Shown piece by piece: positions 1 to 9,026 of a DNA stretch of 64,000 nt; within the stretch, counting starts at the first letter, position 1, and each line of letters begins with the position of its first letter. The notes beneath the pieces were generated by a model. That model made no database searches, was not told where the DNA came from, and saw only the letters and a program-made list of their open reading frames with translations. Origin of the DNA: CALNXN01 sp942490645. Lineage in GTDB: Bacteria; Pseudomonadota; Alphaproteobacteria; Rhodobacterales; Rhodobacteraceae. The position numbers were made by a program, and so were the translations under genes. The DNA is taken from positions 248,001 to 312,000 of the forward strand of contig CALNXN010000002.1 of assembly GCA_942490645.1 (NCBI GenBank), in the 5' to 3' direction.

Positions 1-963
1 TTTGCACCAATGGTTCTGTTGCTGGGGCATGGCGCAAATGTGGTCAACAACCCGCACGCCAGCGCGCTGCACTGCGGAGCATGCGGCGGCTATTCGGGGG
101 AGGTCAACGCACGGCTTCTGGCTGGGCTTTTGAACGACAAAGAGGTCCGCGCCGGACTTGCAGTTGCCGGCGTCACCATTCCAGACGACACCGTTTTTGT
201 CGCGGGCCTGCACGACACGACCACGGATGCCGTAACGCTCTACCTCCAAGACCAAAGCCTGTCAGGCCAGACCAAGACGCTGTCAGCAGCACAGGATTGG
301 CTGGCGGCGGCGGGCAACCTCGCCCGGACCGAGCGCGCATTGCGCCTGCCCCGCGCGACAACGGGCCAAGACGTCACCAAGCGCAGCCGCGACTGGGCAG
401 AGGTACGACCGGAATGGGCGTTGGCCGGGTGCAGCGCCTTTGTGGCGGCCCCACGGTCACGGACACGCGGCAAGGCGTTGCAAGGCCGTGCATTCTTGCA
501 TGATTACACTTGGGCTGAGGACGAGGGGTTCGGCGTGCTTGAGCTGATCATGACGGCGCCCGTCGTCGTGGCCAGTTGGATCAGCCTGCAATACTACGGG
601 TCAGTTGTTGCGCCGAATGTGTTTGGCGCGGGAAACAAGCTTTTGCACAACGTCACCGGCGGTGTTGGCGTTGTGGAGGGCAACGGCGGCGCCCTGCGCA
701 CCGGCTTGCCTTGGCAATCCGTGCATGACGGCGAGGGTTATGCCCATGATCCACTGCGCCTGTCGGTCTGTATTGAGGCCCCGATTGAGGCGATGACCGA
801 TGTCCTTCGCAAGCATGATGGCGTGCGGGATCTCTTCGACAATCGCTGGCTACACCTGATTGCGTTGGACAGGTCCGGTCAGATGGCATCGCGCTATATC
901 GGCAACCTGGAATGGGAACCGATCACACCGAATGAGGGGGTATCACCAAAGATCGCGGCATAA
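1..963 (+). CDS. dabA: DabA-type inorganic carbon transporter subunit (DUF2309), 3' part only
   Basis: The reading frame is open from base 1, so only the C-terminal 320 residues are present. The fragment begins with a GHG...HCGACGG block. His10 and Cys25 are 15 residues apart, the spacing of the His and Cys zinc ligands known in DabA (UPF0753/DUF2309), a beta-carbonic-anhydrase-like protein. DabA works with the membrane protein DabB to hydrate or accumulate CO2/bicarbonate. DabB should lie upstream, outside the window. The other zinc ligands (Cys and Asp) are also outside. A strong terminator follows the stop codon. The family call is firm; transport of carbon in this organism is inferred from the family. 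Confidence 0.85.
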   Translation, partial: FAPMVLLLGHGANVVNNPHASALHCGACGGYSGEVNARLLAGLLNDKEVRAGLAVAGVTIPDDTVFVAGLHDTTTDAVTLYLQDQSLSGQTKTLSAAQDWLAAAGNLARTERALRLPRATTGQDVTKRSRDWAEVRPEWALAGCSAFVAAPRSRTRGKALQGRAFLHDYTWAEDEGFGVLELIMTAPVVVASWISLQYYGSVVAPNVFGAGNKLLHNVTGGVGVVEGNGGALRTGLPWQSVHDGEGYAHDPLRLSVCIEAPIEAMTDVLRKHDGVRDLFDNRWLHLIALDRSGQMASRYIGNLEWEPITPNEGVSPKIAA

Positions 964-982
964 GCGATCCACACCTCTCAGA

Positions 983-1017
983 GGGCCGGTCGGCGGGCGC
1001 GCAGACCGGCCCTTTTT
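983..1017 (+). terminator. Rho-independent terminator after dabA
   Basis: A perfect 9-bp stem (GGGCCGGTC, 983-991, with GACCGGCCC, 1004-1012) is followed directly by five T residues. It lies 20 bases after the dabA stop and also just after the stop of the convergent minus-strand gene. Confidence 0.85.
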
Positions 1018-1019
1018 GT

Positions 1020-1952
1020 TTAGCCGTTGGTCTGGCTGAGGCGGCGCAGAATGCGACGGCGAGGCGCAAACGCATCGGGCAGAACAACGGCGCTGTCGGC
1101 GGCGAACTTGCCCGTGTAACCACCATTGAAAAGCACACGACTGTTCGCGAATTCCGCCAGTCTCAGGTTGCGCTCAAAGCTGTGGCCCAGTCCGGCAACC
1201 CGGTATCCGGGCGCGACCTGTGTTGGTGTCAGATATCCTTCGATGCTGAGGCGTTGCAAAGGGCCAGCCGCCCCAAAGAAGCGCCCTGGCTGCACATCTT
1301 GCACCTGCAAACGATCCGTTGCGGCATCATACTGGCCAACAGCGGTGACGAAACTGCCCCCCTCCAATCCGCTCAGCCCAGAACCACGCACGACAACTGA
1401 TCCGATCTGCAGCCTGCCAAACCCCCGCGTCAGATCACCCGAGACCAGATCTTGGGCTGATTTGGCAGGCGCAATCCGGCTGGCCACGACAGTATCGCCG
1501 CGCCACAGGCCTGATACAGCGACGCGCATGCCCACCTGTACGTTGCTCGGTGCGACATCCAGCACCACGCTGACCCCGTTGACGACCAGCCGACGCCCGC
1601 CCTCAAGAACCGCACTGATCGGTCCTTGAAGCGGGTGCGTGATATGCACGCGGCGCGCCGCTAACGCGCCCGGGCTACCAGCCGCTTCGACGGTCAGGCT
1701 GTCGCCAAGACGCAGATCTTCCGCACGCACCTGACCAAACGCATCCGTATAGCGAGATTGGCCATCCGTCCGCAGGTAATTGCCCCCGACAATCAAGCTG
1801 CCGAAATCGGTCAGAATGCCAACGATCCCCGTGCCACCGATGCCACCCTCGACATCGCGCTGCGTCGCTTGTCCAGTGGCCACATGCGGCAAGGTCAGCG
1901 CAGAAATCCCGGCCACCAAAAGACCGCGACGCGAGAAATTATTGATCGGCAT
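1020..1952 (-). CDS. DUF5666 domain-containing exported protein
   Basis: 310 residues starting MPINNFSRRG. I place the start at an ATG at 1952, preceded by AGAGGAA. The N-terminus has a twin Arg followed by a hydrophobic stretch ending near HVATGQA, so it is probably exported, perhaps by Tat. The rest is rich in beta-type repeats of the form 'SVVVRGSGLSGL...GSFVTAVGQYD', as in DUF5666 proteins. It overlaps the upstream DUF6502 gene by 14 bases, so the two are translationally coupled. The biochemical function is unknown; the family call is moderately sure. Confidence 0.75.
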   Translation of the reverse strand: MPINNFSRRGLLVAGISALTLPHVATGQATQRDVEGGIGGTGIVGILTDFGSLIVGGNYLRTDGQSRYTDAFGQVRAEDLRLGDSLTVEAAGSPGALAARRVHITHPLQGPISAVLEGGRRLVVNGVSVVLDVAPSNVQVGMRVAVSGLWRGDTVVASRIAPAKSAQDLVSGDLTRGFGRLQIGSVVVRGSGLSGLEGGSFVTAVGQYDAATDRLQVQDVQPGRFFGAAGPLQRLSIEGYLTPTQVAPGYRVAGLGHSFERNLRLAEFANSRVLFNGGYTGKFAADSAVVLPDAFAPRRRILRRLSQTNG

Positions 1953-2781
1953 CGGGGCGTGTTCCTCTAATTTCCGCGTCTTCATCCTCATGATAGAAGA
2001 AAACGCCGAATCTGAAACGATGGGAAGCATCGCCTTTTTCAACGTCTTGATCCTGATGGGATGCCGCCAGCGCGTTGATCTTGCGCAAGGCATCTGCACT
2101 GATGGCGCGCGCCTCCTTTTCGATCCGTGCGACGGAGCTTGGATCAAGGTGGTTGTAGAACACGGCGCGTTCCAGATGCGGTGGGTTTTCCAAAAGCAGG
2201 TTATCGACTGCAGCGCGCATGTGATCGCCGAGATTGTGCGAAAAGAAGTGTAATTTCTGATCCGTGTCACCGGAGCCGACCAGCCCTTCAAGAAGCAAAT
2301 GCACGGTGTCATTTTCGACCATCACGATTTTCTGCCGCACCAATTCATCCAAAACTGTGCGCGGTCTGATATCGCGACTGACAGACTGCACGAGGGTTTC
2401 GAAATTGGGCAGGGTTTCGCCGGATCTGGCCAGATCAATCGGCCCTGATGCGCCTTGGTATGCAACGTCAGACATCCAGCGCCCGATCACCGTGGACAAA
2501 ATTGAAACCTTCTGTCCAACGCCTTTGTCGTCATCGCTTTCACGGTTGCGGAACTCCTTCACATCGCGACGATGCACCCCTGTCATCACATTGATCCGGC
2601 TGTCTGTGGCCTCGGACCCCAGATCCTGCTCGGCCACGTCCACATATGTTTGTTTGATGATGCGATACAGCCCCGGAGCCGTCATGCCCTGCGCAATCAG
2701 CGCCCGCACCAGTGGCCTGAGAATACGCCTCAGAGACCGATCAAAAAGACCGGATTTTGAAAAGGGATCGCGCACATCCAT
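1939..2781 (-). CDS. DUF6502 family protein
   Basis: 280 residues from an ATG at 2781 (MDVRDPFSKSG); a GTG at 2817 would add 12 residues, and neither start has a clear ribosome binding site. It has no signal peptide or membrane segment. The N-terminal half contains a winged-helix-like stretch (ALIAQGMTAPGLYRIIKQTY, then TGVHRRDVKEFR). This is typical of DUF6502 proteins, which are suspected regulators. It is followed by the DUF5666 gene with a 14-base overlap, a pairing I recall from other Proteobacteria. Function unknown. Confidence 0.75.
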   Translation of the reverse strand: MDVRDPFSKSGLFDRSLRRILRPLVRALIAQGMTAPGLYRIIKQTYVDVAEQDLGSEATDSRINVMTGVHRRDVKEFRNRESDDDKGVGQKVSILSTVIGRWMSDVAYQGASGPIDLARSGETLPNFETLVQSVSRDIRPRTVLDELVRQKIVMVENDTVHLLLEGLVGSGDTDQKLHFFSHNLGDHMRAAVDNLLLENPPHLERAVFYNHLDPSSVARIEKEARAISADALRKINALAASHQDQDVEKGDASHRFRFGVFFYHEDEDAEIRGTRPDADQ

Positions 2782-2906
2782 ATTTTCAAAATGGGCTTGG
2801 GTGTGAAAAATTTCCACAAAAAAGTTGCCAATTCGGATTGTTGCGACAAATCACCACTTATTAACGTGTGCTTTTTGCACACTCATCAATCCAAAAGGAG
2901 TTCATC

Positions 2907-3395
2907 ATGTCACTGACCACCGTTCTGAAAGCATCCGCTTTTGCCGCAGCGCTCGCCGTTTCGGGTTGTGCCACGCTCGCACCCAGCGATCCGGATATCG
3001 TTGAAGTCGCGCAATCCGCAGGCTCATTCAACACGCTCGTTGCAGCCGTCAGCGCGGCCGATCTGGTTGAAACCCTGCAGAGCGAAGGGCCGTTCACCGT
3101 GTTCGCTCCAACGGACGCTGCTTTTGCCGCCTTGCCAGCAGGCACCGTGGACACGCTTTTGCTGCCTGAGAACAAGGATCAGTTGACCGCAATCCTGACC
3201 TATCACGTGATCCCGGGCAAAGTGATGGCCGCCGATCTTGCGGGCAAGCGCCTGAGCGTTGCGACAGTGAATGGTGCAAAGGTTCATGTTGACGGCCGAA
3301 ATGGCGTCAAAGTCGAAAACGCCACCGTTATCAGTGCCGATGTGCCTGCCTCCAACGGCGTGATCCATGTGATCGACACTGTTCTTCTTCCGTAA
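2907..3395 (+). CDS. Fasciclin-domain lipoprotein
   Basis: 162 residues, starting at an ATG eight bases after AAGGAG. The signal peptide ends in a lipobox (VSGC, Cys around residue 20), so the mature protein should be membrane-anchored through a lipid. One FAS1 domain fills the rest, with the two family motifs visible: 'GPFTVFAPTDAAFAALPAG' and the terminal 'ASNGVIHVIDTVLLP'. FAS1 domains act in adhesion or binding; no catalytic role is suggested. The gene stands alone and ends in a terminator. Confidence 0.9.
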   Translation: MSLTTVLKASAFAAALAVSGCATLAPSDPDIVEVAQSAGSFNTLVAAVSAADLVETLQSEGPFTVFAPTDAAFAALPAGTVDTLLLPENKDQLTAILTYHVIPGKVMAADLAGKRLSVATVNGAKVHVDGRNGVKVENATVISADVPASNGVIHVIDTVLLP

Positions 3396-3456
3396 CGCGA
3401 TTTTCGTGAATACGTTTCACGCTAACAGCCTTTGGTACGGCTGATGTCTTTGGAAT

Positions 3457-3486
3457 GGGTCACATCACGCATGGTGTGACCCTTTT
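3457..3486 (+). terminator. Terminator after fasciclin gene
   Basis: An 8-bp inverted repeat (GGGTCACA, 3457-3464; TGTGACCC, 3475-3482) is followed by TTTT, about 60 bases past the stop of the fasciclin gene. Confidence 0.75.
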
Positions 3487-3686
3487 CCATACTCTCAATG
3501 CGGCATGGCAATCGGACGCTTTGAGTACGCACACAGAGCCATGCAGCGTCCTTTTCACCGCCGGGTAATCGCTTTACTCGACGATCAATGCATCACCATC
3601 GAAGTGATTGGCTTTCATCCGAGTGCCCACGATATCCCGGTCGGATTAACAAGTTGGCGCTGGTGGTCGCGCTGCCAGTACGTACA

Positions 3687-4334
3687 TCAAACGGCTCGAA
3701 ACCCTGCCTCGCAAAAGTCGAGCAGCGTGTCGACCAATCCCTCCACATCAGGCGTTTCACTGAGCGTGGCAATCCGCCATTGCGCCTCGCACAACGACAA
3801 CATGGCCGACACCATAAACACGAAACCCGCACTAAGACGCTCCTTGGGTACACCTGGCAGCACAACGCTGATTTCGTTGAGAAACATCTTGGCTGTTGGA
3901 TCAAAGCACACCCGCGCCAGCGCATGCCAGCGCTGATCCGACGACACATGCGCGATCAGCCGCCCATAGGCCTGCCATTGCGACCCATCGTGCAACACCT
4001 TGTCCAGAAACGGCGCTACAAAGCATGTCAAAACATCGCGTAACTCCAGCACCTTTTCGGCCCGAGCTTCGTTCAGGGCCTCAATCCTAAGGCGGGCCAG
4101 CGCGTCAGCGCGCCGAGCCACAACCTGTTCGAAGAGCTCAACCTTGCCGCCGCCATGATGGCTGACAAGCGCGCCAGTGACCCCTGCCCTCTGTGCGATG
4201 TCTCGAATTGAAGCGCCTTCAAACCCATGCAAGGCAAATTGCTGTTCGGCGGCATCAAAGATGCGCGCCCGAGTCTCAAGGGAACGTTTGCTGGGGGCAC
4301 GAAGCCTCTGAGTATCGGCAGGACGAGCGGTCAT
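3687..4334 (-). CDS. TetR family transcriptional regulator
   Basis: 215 residues from an ATG at 4334. The N-terminal region holds a TetR helix-turn-helix: 'RARIFDAAEQQFALHGF', then 'SIRDIAQRAGVTGALVSHH'. The usual 'YHHFGSKEELF' segment reads HHGGGKVELF here. The C-terminal 140 residues are a helical ligand-binding region with no recognisable ligand. It is transcribed divergently from the monooxygenase operon, 74 bases away, and an imperfect palindrome lies between them. It therefore probably represses that operon and itself. Confidence 0.88.
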   Translation of the reverse strand: MTARPADTQRLRAPSKRSLETRARIFDAAEQQFALHGFEGASIRDIAQRAGVTGALVSHHGGGKVELFEQVVARRADALARLRIEALNEARAEKVLELRDVLTCFVAPFLDKVLHDGSQWQAYGRLIAHVSSDQRWHALARVCFDPTAKMFLNEISVVLPGVPKERLSAGFVFMVSAMLSLCEAQWRIATLSETPDVEGLVDTLLDFCEAGFRAV

Positions 4335-4356
4335 AACACGAACATCTTGCTTTATT

Positions 4357-4372
4357 TTAAACAGTCGTTCAA
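4357..4372. promoter_or_regulatory. Candidate TetR operator
   Basis: An imperfect 16-base palindrome, TTAAAC-AGTC-GTTCAA (5 of 6 arm positions pair), sits in the 74-base gap between the divergent TetR and monooxygenase genes. Position and symmetry suggest the regulator's binding site; this is an inference. Confidence 0.4.
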
Positions 4373-4408
4373 TCTTGCAATTCAAACCTGATACATCCAA
4401 AGGCCAAG

Positions 4409-5731
4409 ATGACACATCGCACCCAAGACAAATTCGCCCTGATCGGCGCTGGCCCGATGGGTCTTGCAATGGCCAAAACCCTCAAAGAACAGGGCATCCC
4501 GTTTGACGGGTTCGAGCTTCATTCAGATGTGGGTGGGCTTTGGGACATCGACGCGCCACGCTCAACCATGTATGAATCCGCACACCTGATTTCGTCAAAG
4601 ACGATGACGGAATTTGCGGATTTTCCAATGCGTGATGACGTGGCTGAATACCCTTCGCATCAGGAGATGAAAAACTATTTTCAAGACTTCGCGCGACATT
4701 TCGATCTGTATCCGCATTATCAGTTCGGATGCGAAGTGACTGAGCTGAAACCCCTTGGCGCGGAGGGTGCGGGATGGTCGGTCAGTTGGCGCGATGCCAG
4801 CGGCCAGACGCGGCAGGAAACCTACGCCGGCGTATTGATTGCGAACGGAACCTTGTCAGAGCCCAACATTCCAACCTTCGATGGGGCGTTTACCGGCGAG
4901 ATGATTCATGCGGCACAGTACCGCGCACCACAGCAATTTGCAGGCAAGCGCGTGTTGGTGGTGGGGGCCGGCAACTCGGGCTGCGACATCGCGGTGGACG
5001 CCATTCACCACGGGGTCAGCTGCGATATTTCCATGCGACGCGGGTATTACTTTGTGCCCAAATACGTGTTCGGCAAACCTGCTGACACCTTGGGTGGGAT
5101 GATCAAACTGCCAATGTGGCTCAAGCGAAAGGTCGATGGTCAGATCCTGAAATGGTTTGTAGGTGATCCACACAAATACGGCTTCCCTGCGCCTGACTAT
5201 GCGCTTTATGAAAGCCACCCGGTGGTCAATTCGCTGATCCTTTTTCACGCCGGGCATGGCGATCTAAAGGTGCGGCCTGACATTGCGAGGATTGAAGGGC
5301 GCACAGTCCATTTCACAGACGGCACGCAGGCAGAGTATGACATGATCCTGACGGCGACGGGATACAGGCTCCACTATCCGTTCATCGACAAGACATTGCT
5401 GAACTGGCAAGAAAACGCGCCCCATCTTTACCTCAACTGCATGCATCCCGCCCGCGATGATCTTTTTGTGCTGGGCATGGTCGAGGCATCAGGGCTCGGC
5501 TGGCAAGGTCGCCATGAACAGGCGGAAATGGTGGCGCGCTACATTGCGGGCATTGCCGCAAACAGCCCAGCCGCACAAAAGATCAAGGCCGCAAAATCAG
5601 CAGAATTCAATCGACTGACCGGCGGTACAAAATACCTCAAGCTCGCGCGTATGGCCTATTACGTGGACAAGGCGACCTACCGCAAAGCGGTCACCGGCTG
5701 GATAAAGGCACTCAAAGGTCAAACAGCATGA
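4409..5731 (+). CDS. Flavin-containing monooxygenase
   Basis: 440 residues. The FAD-binding motif GAGPMG is at 13-18, an FMO/Baeyer-Villiger-type fingerprint FTGEMIHAAQY at 161-171, the NADPH-binding motif GAGNSG at 186-191, and ATGY at 316-319. Class B flavin monooxygenases oxidise soft nucleophiles (N, S) or ketones using NADPH and O2; the substrate is not evident here. It is the first gene of an operon in which each gene overlaps the next by four bases (ATGA): transporter, epimerase and SDR. The divergent TetR gene probably controls it. Confidence 0.9.
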   Translation: MTHRTQDKFALIGAGPMGLAMAKTLKEQGIPFDGFELHSDVGGLWDIDAPRSTMYESAHLISSKTMTEFADFPMRDDVAEYPSHQEMKNYFQDFARHFDLYPHYQFGCEVTELKPLGAEGAGWSVSWRDASGQTRQETYAGVLIANGTLSEPNIPTFDGAFTGEMIHAAQYRAPQQFAGKRVLVVGAGNSGCDIAVDAIHHGVSCDISMRRGYYFVPKYVFGKPADTLGGMIKLPMWLKRKVDGQILKWFVGDPHKYGFPAPDYALYESHPVVNSLILFHAGHGDLKVRPDIARIEGRTVHFTDGTQAEYDMILTATGYRLHYPFIDKTLLNWQENAPHLYLNCMHPARDDLFVLGMVEASGLGWQGRHEQAEMVARYIAGIAANSPAAQKIKAAKSAEFNRLTGGTKYLKLARMAYYVDKATYRKAVTGWIKALKGQTA

Positions 5732-6630
5732 GCGACCTTGACGAAGTCTTACTGAATTTCAGCCCCTCGGGCCTAATGGTGCTGAACGCAGTGTTGGCGA
5801 TCGTGATGTTTTCGGTTGCACTCGACCTGCGGCGCGCGGACTTCGGCGCACTGGCCCGCGCGCCCAAGCCCTTGGTCACGGGGCTTCTTTCGCAGTTCCT
5901 GGTTCTGCCAGCATTGACCTATGGCCTGATTGTTCTGACTGCGCCACGCCCTTCTATCGCGTTGGGTCTGATGCTGGTCGCGGCCTGTCCGGGGGGCAAC
6001 ATTTCCAACTTCATTTCGTCGCGTGCAGGTGGGAATGCCGCCCTTTCCGTCTCCATGACAGCCTTTGCGACAGTGGGTGCCGTGCTGATCACCCCGCTCA
6101 ACATCGCCTTCTGGGGCAGCCTTTATGCGCCAACCCGCGAGATCCTGCGCGCCACGGAAATCGCACCGGCGCAAATCGCGATCACGGTCATGTTGATGCT
6201 GATCCTGCCGCTGGTCCTCGGGATCACACTGAACGAAAAACGCCCCATGGCGGCCGATAAGATACGCAGACCAATGCAAAATCTGTCGATGCTGATCTTT
6301 GTTGCCTTCGTCGTCATCGCACTGGCGGCCAACTGGGCCTTCTTTTTGCAATACGCACATTATGTGGCGATGTTGGTCGTGGTGCACAACGCCTTGGCTT
6401 TGGCGGGCGGGTACAGCGTCGCCACGCTTGCAGGGCTCTCACCCTATGATCGGCGCGCCGTCACAATTGAAACGGGTATCCAGAATTCGGGGCTAGGGCT
6501 TGTCCTGATCTTCGCGTTCTTTGACGGGTTGGGAGGTATGGCTGTCGTCGCGGCATTCTGGGGCATTTGGCATGCTATTTCGGGTTTGGGCCTTGCCAGT
6601 CTGATGTCGCGCACACAGGCGGCACGATGA
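5728..6630 (+). CDS. Bile acid:sodium symporter (BASS/SBF) family transporter
   Basis: 300 residues, almost wholly hydrophobic, with about nine predicted membrane segments. The family-typical 'MLVAACPGGNISNFISSRA' is near residue 90 and 'TIETGIQNSGLGLVL' near residue 250. Family members move organic anions with sodium across the inner membrane. It overlaps the monooxygenase stop and the following epimerase start by four bases each, so it probably imports the substrate of the same pathway. The substrate is unknown; bile acids are only the namesake. Confidence 0.88.
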   Translation: MSDLDEVLLNFSPSGLMVLNAVLAIVMFSVALDLRRADFGALARAPKPLVTGLLSQFLVLPALTYGLIVLTAPRPSIALGLMLVAACPGGNISNFISSRAGGNAALSVSMTAFATVGAVLITPLNIAFWGSLYAPTREILRATEIAPAQIAITVMLMLILPLVLGITLNEKRPMAADKIRRPMQNLSMLIFVAFVVIALAANWAFFLQYAHYVAMLVVVHNALALAGGYSVATLAGLSPYDRRAVTIETGIQNSGLGLVLIFAFFDGLGGMAVVAAFWGIWHAISGLGLASLMSRTQAAR

Positions 6631-7556
6631 CCCGGGTCTTGATCACAGGCGCGGCGGGTGCGGTTGGTGCCGCGTTGTTGGATACGCTGTCAGGCAGCGG
6701 CCATGACGTGATCGCCACCGACATTCGCCCCCCCGCGCGATTGCCTGTGGGCATCCGGTTCGTGCCCTTGGACGTGCGCGGGCCAGACACCGATCGGGTC
6801 ATTGCACATGAGGCACCAGATGTCGTGATCCACCTCGCCTCGATCGTCAGCCCGACCACCCGCGCGGTGTCCTATGAGGTGGATGTGACAGGGTCGCGCA
6901 AGGTGATCGACGCCTGCCTGCAACATGGGGTCAAACGCCTCGTGGTGACATCGTCCGGGGCCGCATATGGGTATCACGCGGATGCGCCTGATTGGCTGAC
7001 TGAAAGCGCGCCGCTGCGGGGAAATGCTGAATTCGCCTACGCCGATCACAAACGCCAGGTTGAAGAGATGCTGGCCCAGACAAGACGCACCGCGCCCGCC
7101 TTGGAACAGGTCGTGTTGCGCGTGGGCACCGTTCTGGGCGAAGGCTTGGAAAATCAGATCACAGCGCTTTTTCACAAGCCGCGCTTGCTGGCTTTGACAG
7201 GCAGCGAAAGCCCCTTTGTCTTTATCTGGACCCACGATCTGGCCCGCATCTTGCGGCGTGCAATCACAGATGGTCCGCCGGGTGTATTCAATGTCGCAGG
7301 CGACGGGGCACTCGGTGTTACAGAGCTTGCAACGCTTTTGAAAAAGCCAGTGATGCGCCTGCCGCCTTGGGCGGTCAAGCTGGCCCTGAGCGTCGCGCGC
7401 CCCCTGGGGCTGTCGCGATATGGGCCGGAGCAAGTGCGGTTCTTGCAGTACCGACCAGTCCTAGACAATCGCGCGCTGAAAGAACAGTTCGGCTATACCC
7501 CCGAACTGACCAGCCGGGAAGTGTTTGAGTTGTGGCGCGACGGGGCGGGATTATGA
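6627..7556 (+). CDS. NAD-dependent epimerase/dehydratase family protein
   Basis: 309 residues from the ATG at 6627, which overlaps the transporter stop. It has the extended-SDR Rossmann motif 'TGAAGAVG' at residues 7-14 and 'SSGAAYGY' around residue 110. The expected YxxxK is seen as YADHK near residue 140. This fold covers sugar epimerases as well as 3-beta-hydroxysteroid dehydrogenase-like enzymes, so the reaction cannot be assigned. The four-base overlaps on both sides place it in the monooxygenase operon. Confidence 0.85.
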   Translation: MTRVLITGAAGAVGAALLDTLSGSGHDVIATDIRPPARLPVGIRFVPLDVRGPDTDRVIAHEAPDVVIHLASIVSPTTRAVSYEVDVTGSRKVIDACLQHGVKRLVVTSSGAAYGYHADAPDWLTESAPLRGNAEFAYADHKRQVEEMLAQTRRTAPALEQVVLRVGTVLGEGLENQITALFHKPRLLALTGSESPFVFIWTHDLARILRRAITDGPPGVFNVAGDGALGVTELATLLKKPVMRLPPWAVKLALSVARPLGLSRYGPEQVRFLQYRPVLDNRALKEQFGYTPELTSREVFELWRDGAGL

Positions 7557-8323
7557 GCGCGCAAAAAATCGCCGTTATCACAGGCGGCGCCGGGGGTCTT
7601 GGGCTTGCGCTGGATGATGCCCTGCGCGCGGAGGAATGGGCAACGGTACTGATCGATCTTCCGGGCCCCGCGCTCGATACGTTGCCCGCTTTGCCCGGCC
7701 GGCAGGTTATGGGCTGTGATTTGACCGATGACACCGCGCTGAACGAAATTTGCGCAACACTACGCGGCATCTATCCCGCCATTGATCTGATAATCTACAA
7801 CGCCGGGGTGACGCACATCGGTGCGCTGTCCGAGACGGCCACAGACACGCATCGCCGGGTGTTTGATATCAATTATTTCGCGCCCGTCTGTATGGCGCGC
7901 GCCCTGCAAACCTGCGTCAGACAGGCCAATGGCACACATTTGGCGATCTCGTCGGTGGCGGGGTTTTCTCCGCTGATCCGGCGCACCGCCTATGCGGCCA
8001 GCAAACATGCGCTTGAGGGGTTCTTCAAATCACTCAGGTCCGAGGAAAAGCCCCACGGTGTGCGATGTGTGATTGCCGCACCGAGCTTTGTCGCGACCAA
8101 TCTGGGCAACCCGCAACAGCAGGCCAACGGCATTTCGCGTCCCGGTGCGGCGGTTGACGGCATTGACTATATGTCAGCGCAAGACGCCGCCGGGATCATT
8201 TTGGCAGGTCTGGCTCGAGGCCGTGATTTCATCCCCGTGGGACGGGTTGCGCGGCTGAGTTACATGATCAATCGGTTCAGTCCCGGCTTGTTTCAGCGGC
8301 TGATGGAAAAGCGGATCAAGTAG
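7553..8323 (+). CDS. Short-chain dehydrogenase/reductase
   Basis: 256 residues. The cofactor motif TGGAGGLG is at 10-17, NAG near 83, the catalytic Ser in 'AISSVAG' near 134, and YAASK near 150: a complete classical SDR. It probably oxidises or reduces an alcohol/ketone with NAD(P). It is the last gene of the four-gene operon and ends eight bases before the convergent urtE gene, with no terminator visible between them. Confidence 0.88.
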   Translation: MSAQKIAVITGGAGGLGLALDDALRAEEWATVLIDLPGPALDTLPALPGRQVMGCDLTDDTALNEICATLRGIYPAIDLIIYNAGVTHIGALSETATDTHRRVFDINYFAPVCMARALQTCVRQANGTHLAISSVAGFSPLIRRTAYAASKHALEGFFKSLRSEEKPHGVRCVIAAPSFVATNLGNPQQQANGISRPGAAVDGIDYMSAQDAAGIILAGLARGRDFIPVGRVARLSYMINRFSPGLFQRLMEKRIK

Positions 8324-8330
8324 CGGTGGT

Positions 8331-9026
8331 TTATAACGCCAGCGCGTCGATCAGGGCCGCCTTGGACATATCGCCCTTGGCAACGGCGGTTTGCATGCGC
8401 CCCCCCGACATGACCAGGAACCGATCACCCGCCGCATAAGCGAAATCGGCATTCTGCTCGACCAACACAATCGCCATCTCCCCCTCGCTGCGCAGCAGGC
8501 GCAAGGCGTCTCCAATTTGCTGGATCACGTTTGGCTGAATGCCCTCGGTCGGTTCATCGAGCAGCAAAATCTTGGGCCGCGTGATCAGTGCGCGCGCGAT
8601 AGCGAGTTGCTGTTGCTGGCCACCGGACAGGTCCCCACCCCGACGGGCCTGCATGTCCTTGAGCACTGGAAACAATTCGAAAATCGCGTCTGGAATACCG
8701 TGCTCTTCCTTCGGCAAGCAGGCGAACCCGGTTTCAAGGTTCTCCAGAACGCTCATCATCGGAAAGACTTCGCGCCCCTGCGGAATGTATGCAATCCCGG
8801 CGCGCGCAGCTTGAAACGCCGTGGCGCCTCGCAGCATGGCACCATCCACCGTGATTTGACCGGCAGATGCCGGATGACGGCCCGCGATGGCTTTGAGCAG
8901 GCTGGTTTTGCCGACACCGTTGTTGCCCATGACGGCCGTGATCTCGCCCTTGGCCGCCGTCAGGCTGATGTCAAAGAGGATCTGACTTTGACCGTAATGC
9001 AGGTTCAGATGTTCAACCTCAAGCAT
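8331..9026 (-). CDS. urtE: Urea ABC transporter ATP-binding protein UrtE
   Basis: 231 residues from the ATG at 9026 (a GTG at 9032 would add two). It has Walker A GNNGVGKT, signature LSGGQQQQLA and Walker B 'ILLLDEPTEGIQP', matching the LivF-like UrtE subtype. It is the second of two ATPases driving the UrtBC channel for high-affinity urea uptake. Last gene of urtABCDE; it overlaps urtD by eight bases. Confidence 0.93.
   Translation of the reverse strand: MLEVEHLNLHYGQSQILFDISLTAAKGEITAVMGNNGVGKTSLLKAIAGRHPASAGQITVDGAMLRGATAFQAARAGIAYIPQGREVFPMMSVLENLETGFACLPKEEHGIPDAIFELFPVLKDMQARRGGDLSGGQQQQLAIARALITRPKILLLDEPTEGIQPNVIQQIGDALRLLRSEGEMAIVLVEQNADFAYAAGDRFLVMSGGRMQTAVAKGDMSKAALIDALAL

Noticed and set aside
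3505..3936. Plus-strand open frame opposite the TetR gene
   Set aside because: It has no ribosome binding site or known family, and most of it lies opposite a well-supported gene.
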